Shown here: piece by piece, positions 52,061 through 58,506 of the stretch | How positions within the stretch are numbered: the first letter of the stretch is position 1 | Layout of the letters: each line of letters begins with the position of its first letter | DNA from: Lachnospiraceae bacterium UBA3820 | Lineage (GTDB): Bacteria > Bacillota > Clostridia > Lachnospirales > Lachnospiraceae | Assembly: GCA_002369325.1 (NCBI GenBank) | Contig: DFDU01000003.1 | Location: 1 to 58,506, forward strand | Reading direction: 5' to 3' | Length of the DNA stretch: 58,506 bases | Program-made: the position numbers and the translations under genes | Notes under the pieces: model-generated | Databases searched by the model: none | Told to the model about the DNA's origin: nothing | Seen by the model: only the letters and a program-made list of their open reading frames with translations

Positions 52061-52225
52061 CTCTCTTATTCAGAATGGTGGAGTCATAAGGGACTGTGAA
52101 GCCATGGCAACCCCGACAAGGTCGGAAGGTGCCTGCCTGAGCGATACTATTGTGTAGTCGAGCAATAAGAGGATTTGAGCATATGTTTTTCAAATCCGGA
52201 TGCCGACCGGATTCTTTTATTTTTT
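52061..52225 (+). promoter_or_regulatory. SAM-I (S-box) riboswitch with terminator, controls metK
   Basis: P1 pairs CTCTTATT (52063-52070) with AATAAGAG (52164-52171). The core has GGGACTGTGAAGCC, GGCAACC and AAGGTGC, the S-box signature. The expression platform is AATCCGG (52193-52199) pairing with CCGGATT (52207-52213) then CTTTTATTTTTT; GGATTTGA (52171-52178) can pair with TCAAATCC (52190-52197) as the anti-terminator. SAM binding frees the terminator and stops metK transcription. The T run ends directly at the GGAGG site. Confidence 0.93.
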
Positions 52226-52235
52226 GGAGGAAAAT

Positions 52236-53423
52236 ATGGAAAAATTACTATTTACATCAGAATCGGTTACAGAAGGACATCCTGACAAGATTTGCGATCA
52301 GATTTCTGATGCGATACTGGATGCTTTGATTGAACAGGATCCCATGAGCCGTGTTGCATGCGAGACCGCTATTACTACGGGTCTTGTACTTGTAATGGGT
52401 GAAATATCCACACAGGCATATGTGGATATTCAGAAAATTGTACGTGAAACCATAAGAGAAATAGGCTATGACAGAGCAAAGTACGGATTTGATTGTGACA
52501 CCTGCGGAGTAATTACCGCAATAGATGAGCAGTCTGCGGATATTGCCATGGGTGTTGATAAGGCACTCGAAGCAAGAGAAAATGCGATGTCCGATGATGA
52601 AATTGAGGCAATCGGAGCCGGAGATCAGGGAATGATGTTCGGATTTGCAACAAATGAAACACCTGAGCTTATGCCGTACCCTATATCGCTTGCACACAAG
52701 CTTGCATTAAGACTTACCGAGGTAAGAAAGAACGGAACACTTCCTTATTTAAGACCGGACGGAAAAACGCAGGTTTCGGTAGAATATGATGAAAACGGCA
52801 AGCCTTCGAGACTTGATGCGGTTGTTCTTTCGACTCAGCATGGAGAAGAGGTAACTCAGAAACAGATTCATAAAGATATTAAGAAGTATGTTTTCGATGA
52901 AGTGCTTCCTAAAGAAATGGTAGATGAAAATACAAAATTCTTTATAAATCCGACCGGAAGATTTGTAATAGGCGGACCTAACGGTGACAGCGGACTTACA
53001 GGAAGAAAGATAATTGTTGATACCTACGGCGGATATGCACGTCACGGTGGCGGAGCATTTTCGGGTAAGGATTGTACAAAGGTTGATCGTTCGGCTGCTT
53101 ATGCCGCAAGATATGTAGCTAAAAATATCGTTGCAGCGGGACTTGCGGATAAATGTGAGATTCAGCTTTCATATGCAATCGGTGTAGCTAAGCCTACTTC
53201 AATTATGATAGATACCTTTGGAACAGGAAAACTATCCGATGAGAAGCTTGTTGAAATCGTCAGAGAAAACTTTGATTTAAGACCGGCAGGTATCATTAAG
53301 ATGCTTGACTTAAGAAGACCGATTTACAAGCAGACGGCTGCATACGGACACTTTGGAAGAACCGACGTAGACCTCCCTTGGGAGCGTACAGATATGACTG
53401 ATAAGCTTAAAAGTTATTTATAA
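52236..53423 (+). CDS. metK: S-adenosylmethionine synthetase
   Basis: A 395-residue cytosolic enzyme that makes SAM from methionine and ATP. GHPDKICDQ, the GAGDQGMMFGFA loop and the GGGAFSGKD-type P-loop motif are intact. ATG 52236 has GGAGG 6 bp upstream, immediately after the riboswitch terminator. SAM is also used by the NifB enzyme and linked to the methionine importer. Confidence 0.97.
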   Translation: MEKLLFTSESVTEGHPDKICDQISDAILDALIEQDPMSRVACETAITTGLVLVMGEISTQAYVDIQKIVRETIREIGYDRAKYGFDCDTCGVITAIDEQSADIAMGVDKALEARENAMSDDEIEAIGAGDQGMMFGFATNETPELMPYPISLAHKLALRLTEVRKNGTLPYLRPDGKTQVSVEYDENGKPSRLDAVVLSTQHGEEVTQKQIHKDIKKYVFDEVLPKEMVDENTKFFINPTGRFVIGGPNGDSGLTGRKIIVDTYGGYARHGGGAFSGKDCTKVDRSAAYAARYVAKNIVAAGLADKCEIQLSYAIGVAKPTSIMIDTFGTGKLSDEKLVEIVRENFDLRPAGIIKMLDLRRPIYKQTAAYGHFGRTDVDLPWERTDMTDKLKSYL

Positions 53424-53459
53424 CTATAACGGATATTGTAAGTAAACAATGAGTAAATT

Positions 53460-53600
53460 GGATTGGATAGATAAGATAAATTCATAAGCAGGTACTTTGA
53501 AGGCGTCGGTACTTAGCGAGGTTTTATCGAGCTTAGTACCGCTACGCCTGAGAGTAGCGAGAGCGTGCCTGCGATGGATTTCATCTTATCTATCCAATCC
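53460..53600. repeat. Large branched palindrome C
   Basis: Outer arms 53460-53477 and 53583-53600 pair perfectly over 18 bp; pairing goes on with bulges (gcagg/cctgc). An inner hairpin, ggcgtcggtacttagc with gcttagtaccgctacgcc, and a second arm with gagagtagcgagagcg give a cruciform. It fills the gap between metK and the carbamoyltransferase gene, ending 18 bp before that ATG. Confidence 0.82.
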
Positions 53601-53617
53601 TGAAAAAGGAGAATATT

Positions 53618-54553
53618 ATGAAAAATATGCTTAATTTTAAGAATTTCTCGGCTGAGGAATTGATGGGAATTTTAAATCTGGCACAGGATATGAAGAAGAA
53701 TCCTGAGAAGTATAGTGAGGCTCTTAAGGGTAAGAAGCTTTATACTTTGTTTGAGAAGACTTCAACAAGAACATTTCTTTCGTTTGCTACGGGCATAACA
53801 GAGCTCGGAGGAACATATTTTAATCAGCTTTGGGAGGATTCAAACTTTGTTCTGGGTGAGCCGGTTTCTGAGATAAAATATGTATGCAGAAATGTTGATA
53901 TTATTATGGCACGTCTTGTTAAAAACGAGACCGTTGAGCTTTTCGGAAAAAATGTAACGGTTCCTTTCATTAACGGATGTGATAATTCCTATCATCCATG
54001 TCAGATTCTTGCCGATGCGCTTACAATTATCGAGCATTTCGGAAGTCTCGATGTAAAGCTTCTTTATATAGGAGCAAAGAATAATGTATTTAATTCGCTT
54101 GTTGAATTCTTTGCAAAAATGAAAAAAGGTACAATTTACGGACTTACACCGCTTGTAAACAATACGGCATGTGATGATGCTTTTTATGAGGAAGCAAAGG
54201 CTACGGGACATTATGTGGAGCTTAATCCTGCAATGACTATTGAAGAGGCAAAGACCTATGTAAAGGATATGGACATTCTTTATACAGATACATGGGTTGA
54301 TATGGAATTCTTTAATAATCCTGAATTTGCCGATAAGAAGAAGGAAATCATGTCAAAGATGATGCCTTATCAGATAAATGATGAGTTCCTTGAGGGAAGC
54401 AAGGCTGTTGTTATGCACGATATGCCTATGCATGTCGGCTTTGAAATCTCTGAAAGTGTTGAGATGAAAAACCTTGATCTTATTTTGGATGAGGCTGAGA
54501 ACCGTCGTCATGCAGAGAAGGCAGTTATGTATACACTTATTAATACTAAGTAG
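53618..54553 (+). CDS. Atypical carbamoyltransferase of the OTC/ATC family
   Basis: A 311-residue carbamoyltransferase. The carbamoyl-phosphate site is there in modified form: FEKTSTRTF at 45-53, where the last residue is normally Arg, and HPCQ at 126-129. The second-substrate motifs are not those of known enzymes: the ornithine HCLP motif reads HDMP (267-270), and the SMG loop is replaced by DME (TDTWVDME). The N-terminal third resembles PyrB encoded 0.75 kb downstream. So it most likely transfers a carbamoyl group to an amine other than ornithine or aspartate. AAAGGAG precedes the ATG; it lies between palindromes C and D. Confidence 0.8.
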   Translation: MKNMLNFKNFSAEELMGILNLAQDMKKNPEKYSEALKGKKLYTLFEKTSTRTFLSFATGITELGGTYFNQLWEDSNFVLGEPVSEIKYVCRNVDIIMARLVKNETVELFGKNVTVPFINGCDNSYHPCQILADALTIIEHFGSLDVKLLYIGAKNNVFNSLVEFFAKMKKGTIYGLTPLVNNTACDDAFYEEAKATGHYVELNPAMTIEEAKTYVKDMDILYTDTWVDMEFFNNPEFADKKKEIMSKMMPYQINDEFLEGSKAVVMHDMPMHVGFEISESVEMKNLDLILDEAENRRHAEKAVMYTLINTK

Positions 54554-54568
54554 ATTATATATAAATGT

Positions 54569-54654
54569 GCGTCTGTCTTGATATATACAAGTGTTAAGCG
54601 TAGCGTCAAGTCCAACGTGCTATGCGTACACTTTGTATATATCAAGACAGACGC
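54569..54654. repeat. Palindrome D
   Basis: Arms 54569-54590 and 54633-54654 pair perfectly over 22 bp, then GTGT/ACAC, then taagcgtagc with gctatgcgta imperfectly. It lies 16 bp after the carbamoyltransferase stop codon. Confidence 0.88.
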
Positions 54655-54679
54655 CTTTAGTATTTTTCGGAGGATTGGT

Positions 54680-55174
54680 ATGGATTGGAAATTATGGATA
54701 ACGATACTCGGTTTTGTATTGTTTCTTGGCTTTGGTATATCAGTATGGTTATGTGTATCTGCCATTAAGAAACAGGAAAGTATAGTTATACCGAGCCGTC
54801 TGCATCACAGAATGAGCGGATATGAGATAATTATTGCAAATGTCGGGCTTGTATTTGCGGTTATCATGATAGTTTTTCAATACTATATATTTTTGCCGGC
54901 GGTTATCTGTATGGTTCTCTTCATAATTCTTCAGACAAAAATACAGAGCGGAATTACCGAAGAGGGAGCTTTAATTGATACCACATTTCTTGAGTGGGAA
55001 TTCATGAAAAGCTATAAGCTTGTCTATGACGAAAATGACGGCAGCACAATTATCCTCAAGATAAGAGCAAACCGTAAGCAATATGTTCTTGTCTGTAACA
55101 GAGAAGACAAAAAAAAGATTGAAAAAATCTTTACGGACAATAAAGTAAAGGTTACAAAGACGATAAATGAATAG
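54680..55174 (+). CDS. DUF5673-like membrane protein
   Basis: A 164-residue protein with an N-terminal helix (about 5-27) and two more near 48-88, then a C-terminal soluble domain: FLEWEFMKSYKLVYDE, STIILKIRANRKQYVLVCN, of the DUF5673 or YcxB-like kind. Such domains sit inside the membrane like a PH fold. ATG 54680 has CGGAGG upstream and clears the palindrome; the longer frame from 54578 runs through palindrome D and is rejected. Function is unknown. Confidence 0.75.
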   Translation: MDWKLWITILGFVLFLGFGISVWLCVSAIKKQESIVIPSRLHHRMSGYEIIIANVGLVFAVIMIVFQYYIFLPAVICMVLFIILQTKIQSGITEEGALIDTTFLEWEFMKSYKLVYDENDGSTIILKIRANRKQYVLVCNREDKKKIEKIFTDNKVKVTKTINE

Positions 55175-55240
55175 TTTGTAATTCAGGTAAGAAGCATCTT
55201 TTTGCGGGTAAAAAAAACCATAAGATTTAAATGGATTTTA

Positions 55241-55270
55241 TTGACACAAAGGGTGCTTTCGTACTATTAT
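55241..55270 (+). promoter_or_regulatory. Promoter of pyrBI
   Basis: TTGACA (55241-55246), 18 bp, TATTAT (55265-55270). The short leader to pyrB has no room for a PyrR attenuator. Confidence 0.7.
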
Positions 55271-55301
55271 ATTTGGTAGTAAAAAAGATGGGAGAATAAT
55301 C

Positions 55302-56219
55302 ATGAAGCATTTAATTGACCCAACCGATTTAAGTGTTGATGAAATTGAAGGGATACTTAATCTCGCACTTGATATAATTAAAGACAAATCGAAATACAGT
55401 GAAGCGTGTAAGGGAAAAAAACTTGCGACGTTGTTTTTTGAACCAAGTACAAGAACCAGACTTAGCTTTGAGGCGGCTATGATGGAATTAGGAGGTAATG
55501 TACTTGGTTTTTCTTCTGCCGATTCATCCTCCGCTACAAAGGGTGAAAGCGTAGGAGATACCATAAGAGTAGTAGGCTGTTACGCAGATATAATTGCGAT
55601 GAGACATCCTAAGGAGGGTGCACCGATGCTTGGTTCCATGGTCTCACCGGTACCAATTATAAATGCCGGCGACGGAGGACATAATCATCCGACTCAGACA
55701 CTGACAGATCTTCTTACCATAAAGCGTGAAAAGGGAGATTTAAACAATTTCACTATAGGTTTATGTGGAGATTTAAAATTTGGACGAACAGTTCATTCAC
55801 TGATAAAAGCACTTTCAAGATATGAAGGAATCAAGTTTATACTTATTTCACCGAAAGAATTAAAGGTTCCTGATTATATAATCACGGAAGTATTTGAAAA
55901 GAATAATATAGATTATAAGGAAGTTACGACTATGGAAGAGGTTATGCCGGAGCTTGATATAATTTATATGACAAGGGTACAAAAGGAACGATTCTTCAAT
56001 GAAGCAGATTATGTTCGTTTGAAAGATACATATATTTTAGATAAAAGTAAGCTAAAAAACGCAAAGGAAACGCTTTCCATCATGCATCCACTTCCTCGTG
56101 TAAATGAAATATCCACAGAGATTGATGACGATCCGCGTGCGGCATATTTCAGACAGGCGTTAAACGGAAAGTATGTACGTATGGCACTTATGCTTACGCT
56201 TTTGGGGGTGAATGTATAA
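55302..56219 (+). CDS. pyrB: Aspartate carbamoyltransferase catalytic subunit
   Basis: A 305-residue enzyme for the first committed step of pyrimidine synthesis. FFEPSTRTRLSFE (Ser49-Arg53), HPTQTLTDLLTI and HPLPRVNEI are all canonical. GGAGAATAATC precedes the ATG. Its stop codon directly abuts the pyrI start. Confidence 0.97.
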   Translation: MKHLIDPTDLSVDEIEGILNLALDIIKDKSKYSEACKGKKLATLFFEPSTRTRLSFEAAMMELGGNVLGFSSADSSSATKGESVGDTIRVVGCYADIIAMRHPKEGAPMLGSMVSPVPIINAGDGGHNHPTQTLTDLLTIKREKGDLNNFTIGLCGDLKFGRTVHSLIKALSRYEGIKFILISPKELKVPDYIITEVFEKNNIDYKEVTTMEEVMPELDIIYMTRVQKERFFNEADYVRLKDTYILDKSKLKNAKETLSIMHPLPRVNEISTEIDDDPRAAYFRQALNGKYVRMALMLTLLGVNV

Positions 56220-56633
56220 ATGAAAGTAGACAGTATTCAAAACGGAATAGTGCTTGATCATATTTCTGCCGGTAAGGCATTTCAGGTATATCGTGATCTT
56301 GAGCTTGATAAGCTGGACTGCAGTATAGCTATTCTTCAAAATGTTACAAGCAATAAGATGGGAAGAAAGGATATTCTGAAAATCGATCAGGAGTATGATG
56401 TTAATCTCGATGTGCTCGGATATATAGATCCCGACATAACCGTTAGCATAATTAAAGACGGGCAGACTATCGAAAAGAAAAAGGTTGCTCTTCCCAAGAA
56501 GCTTGTAAATGTAAAGAGATGTAAGAATCCGCGTTGCATTACATCGGTTGAGCCGGATATTCCGCAAATATTTGTACTGACTGATGAAAAAAACCGCATT
56601 TACAGATGCATATATTGCGAGGCAGATAAATAG
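56220..56633 (+). CDS. pyrI: Aspartate carbamoyltransferase regulatory subunit
   Basis: A 137-residue nucleotide-sensing subunit. Zinc cysteines 101, 106, 130 and 133 have the C-X4-C-X23-C-X2-C spacing of E. coli PyrI. The N-terminal IQNGIVLDHISAGKA is the allosteric domain for ATP and CTP. It starts right after the pyrB stop, so the two are made together. Confidence 0.95.
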   Translation: MKVDSIQNGIVLDHISAGKAFQVYRDLELDKLDCSIAILQNVTSNKMGRKDILKIDQEYDVNLDVLGYIDPDITVSIIKDGQTIEKKKVALPKKLVNVKRCKNPRCITSVEPDIPQIFVLTDEKNRIYRCIYCEADK

Positions 56634-56670
56634 TAAGGAACCTGTTGGAAATACGACAAATATTTATGGG

Positions 56671-56698
56671 TTTACTTTTTCAAAAGATGTGGTATAAT
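56671..56698 (+). promoter_or_regulatory. Promoter of murA
   Basis: TTTACT (56671-56676), 16 bp, TATAAT (56693-56698), preceded by TGG (extended -10). Confidence 0.6.
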
Positions 56699-56745
56699 TT
56701 GTAAGACTATGTATATATCAAATACACAAAGTCAAGAGGTGTGAA

Positions 56746-58047
56746 ATGGAAAAGTATGTTATTAAAGGCGGGGCGCCTTTAGATGGTGAAGTAACGATTG
56801 CTGGTGCAAAGAATGCGGCTTTGGGTATTCTTGCTGCGGCTATTCTTGCTGATGATGAATGTGTTATAGAAAATGTTCCTTATGTAGAAGATACGAAGGT
56901 ACTCTTAAGGGCAATAGAGACTCTTGGAGCGACAGTTAGATATATAGACTTACACACGGTGTCCATTAACGGAAAGACTATAGACAGAGATAACTTATGT
57001 GTTGACGACGAATACATAAGAAAAATAAGAGCATCTTACTATTTGCTTGGTTCGATGCTTGGAAAGTTCAAATATGCTCAGGTAGCGCTTCCGGGTGGAT
57101 GTGATATAGGACTTCGTCCTATCGACCAACATATCAAGGGATTTGAAGCACTTGGTGCAAAGGTTGATATAGTAAGCGGAGGAAAGGTTGTAGCTCAGGC
57201 TGATGAGCTTATCGGTCGTCATATATATATGGACGTTGTATCAGTAGGTGCAACCATAAATATTATGATGGCAGCAGTTCTTGCAGAGGGCAAGACCACT
57301 ATAGAAAATGCAGCAAAAGAGCCGCATATAGTTGATGTTGCGAACTTCCTTAACAGTATGGGGGCAAATATCAAGGGTGCCGGAACCGATGTAATCAGAA
57401 TCCGTGGTGTACAGAGACTTGTAGGTACGGAATATTCAATAATTCCGGATCAGATTGAGGCCGGTACATTTATGACGATGGCTGTTGCAACCAAAGGAAA
57501 TATTCTTATTAAAAATGTAATTCCTAAGCATATGGAGGCTATTTCTTCAAAGCTTTCGGAAATTGGCGCAACCGTTATAGAATACGATGATTCGATAAGG
57601 GTTATGGCAGACGGAAGAATGAAATCCACACAGATTAAGACTCTTCCATATCCGGGATTTCCGACTGATATGCAACCTCAGATGGCTACGACGTTAGCAC
57701 TTTCATCAGGTAATAGTATTATAACCGAGAGTATATTTGAAAATCGATTTAAATATGTCAATGAGTTAGCGCGTATGGGAGCAAGGATTAAGGTTGAAGG
57801 TAATTCGGCGATTATAACCGGAGTTGAAGGTTATACAGGCGCTAATCTGGTTGCACCGGATTTAAGAGCGGGAGCTGCACTTGTGATTGCGGCACTTGCA
57901 GCAGAAGGAATAAGCACGATTGACGATATAAAGTACATTTTAAGAGGTTATGAAGATTTTGATGGTAAGATAAGGGCTTTGGGTGGACAGATAGAAATCG
58001 TCAATGATGAACGTGAGGAGCAAAAGTTTAAATTAAGAGTAAGTTAA
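56746..58047 (+). CDS. murA: UDP-N-acetylglucosamine 1-carboxyvinyltransferase
   Basis: A 433-residue enzyme for the first step of peptidoglycan precursor synthesis, transferring enolpyruvate to UDP-GlcNAc; fosfomycin target. Lys22-Asn23 in GAKNAALG, catalytic Cys119 in LPGGCDIGLRP and FPTDMQPQMATTLAL are visible. AGAGGTG precedes the ATG. Cys119 implies fosfomycin sensitivity unless other factors intervene. Confidence 0.95.
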   Translation: MEKYVIKGGAPLDGEVTIAGAKNAALGILAAAILADDECVIENVPYVEDTKVLLRAIETLGATVRYIDLHTVSINGKTIDRDNLCVDDEYIRKIRASYYLLGSMLGKFKYAQVALPGGCDIGLRPIDQHIKGFEALGAKVDIVSGGKVVAQADELIGRHIYMDVVSVGATINIMMAAVLAEGKTTIENAAKEPHIVDVANFLNSMGANIKGAGTDVIRIRGVQRLVGTEYSIIPDQIEAGTFMTMAVATKGNILIKNVIPKHMEAISSKLSEIGATVIEYDDSIRVMADGRMKSTQIKTLPYPGFPTDMQPQMATTLALSSGNSIITESIFENRFKYVNELARMGARIKVEGNSAIITGVEGYTGANLVAPDLRAGAALVIAALAAEGISTIDDIKYILRGYEDFDGKIRALGGQIEIVNDEREEQKFKLRVS

Positions 58048-58056
58048 GTATTTGTA

Positions 58057-58079
58057 AAAGGCAGATATATTCTGCCTTT
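58057..58079 (+). terminator. Hairpin after murA
   Basis: AAAGGCAGA (58057-58065) pairs with TCTGCCTTT (58071-58079), 5-base loop; the T run is short. Confidence 0.6.
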
Positions 58080-58172
58080 GATATTAGTAAAAGAGATATT
58101 GTTTGAAAGACAGGGTGTATTTTGAAATACCGATTAACTAAGAATAGAAAATTTTAAAAAGGGGGAAATGAG

Positions 58173-58506
58173 ATGTCAAAAAGACCGTATTATATTACAA
58201 CAGCCATAGCATATACATCCGGTAAGCCTCATATAGGCAATACCTATGAGATTGTTTTGGCGGACAGTATAGCAAGATATAAGAGATTTGTGGGATATGA
58301 TGTGAGATTCCAGACAGGAACTGATGAGCATGGACAGAAGATTGAGATAAAGGCATTTGAAAATCTTTCCACACCGAAAGAATTTGTTGATGAAGTATCA
58401 ACTCAGATAAAAGGTATCTGGGATTTAATGAACACATCTTATGATAAATTCATAAGAACAACCGACGAAGATCATGAGAAACAGGTTCAGAAGATTTTCA
58501 AGAAGC
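58173..58506 (+). CDS. metG: Methionyl-tRNA synthetase, N-terminal part (runs off window)
   Basis: The first 111 residues of a class I synthetase. ITTAIAYTSGKPHIGNTYE contains the HIGN motif; RFQTGTDEHGQKIEIKA is the typical MetG second motif. GGGGG lies 7 bp before the ATG. No T-box leader is seen in the 125 bp upstream. The KMSKS and C-terminal domains are beyond the window. Confidence 0.95.
   Translation, partial: MSKRPYYITTAIAYTSGKPHIGNTYEIVLADSIARYKRFVGYDVRFQTGTDEHGQKIEIKAFENLSTPKEFVDEVSTQIKGIWDLMNTSYDKFIRTTDEDHEKQVQKIFKK

Noticed and set aside
54578..54679. Longer N terminus for the DUF5673 gene
   Set aside because: The added codons come from palindrome D, and the ribosome site GGAGG lies just before ATG 54680.
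58048..58172. T-box before metG
   Set aside because: No AGGGTGGNACCGCG-like or specifier-loop sequence; only the murA terminator hairpin is present.

Overview
The window reads as chromosome from an anaerobic, low-to-mid-GC Firmicute, most likely a motile member of the Lachnospiraceae. The evidence is the protein style (DUF3737, DUF4358, DUF5673, Thr/Glu-rich lipoproteins, a Clostridia-type flagellin), the strong AGGAGG-type ribosome sites and the SAM-I riboswitch. No species is assigned. Everything from base 1 to about 35.9 kb is on the minus strand, except nothing; the plus strand carries metNIQ and most of 44-58.5 kb.

Left part (1-16.7 kb, minus): the start of a hybrid-type sensor kinase, then a surface-polysaccharide run read as trpS, two double-domain GT2 glycosyltransferases, a eukaryotic-type hisA, a lipoprotein GH9 glucanase and a GtrA-YfhO fusion. 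Upstream lie a DUF3737 protein, a flavin-binding PNPOx-like protein, a MATE exporter, and a glutamate-cysteine ligase homologue paired with a class II glutamine amidotransferase.

Centre (17.7-38.7 kb): the most striking region, a nitrogenase-like and sulfur gene island. In transcription order on the minus strand it holds a LysR regulator, a canonical cysteine synthase with a strong promoter, an odd tRNA-Cys(GCA)-like gene, a NifB radical-SAM enzyme, a NifX-like protein, a NifH iron protein, a divergent cysteine synthase, a NifD/NifK-like pair, a Cys/Gly-rich NifX-like protein, a CymR-like Rrf2 repressor, a second NifD/NifK-like pair, a polar amino acid (cystine-type) ABC importer, an amidohydrolase and a second, paralogous LysR regulator. 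A methionine importer (metNIQ) lies just beyond on the plus strand. No nifV, molybdate transporter or ordinary nifEN annotation is seen inside it. The best reading is a reductase related to nitrogenase that releases reduced sulfur from an imported organosulfur compound, with the two cysteine synthases capturing it. The chemistry itself is inference.

Right part: a transglutaminase-like protein, a zinc-type ABC exporter/importer core with an accessory lipoprotein, a 625-bp element made of two giant imperfect palindromes, an aldose-epimerase-like enzyme, a DUF4358 lipoprotein, an Ig-like protein, an M23 peptidase, a flagellar block (large DUF6240-like protein, flagellin, FliS), a HIT protein, riboswitch-controlled metK, an atypical carbamoyltransferase between two more large palindromes, a DUF5673 membrane protein, pyrBI, murA and the start of metG.
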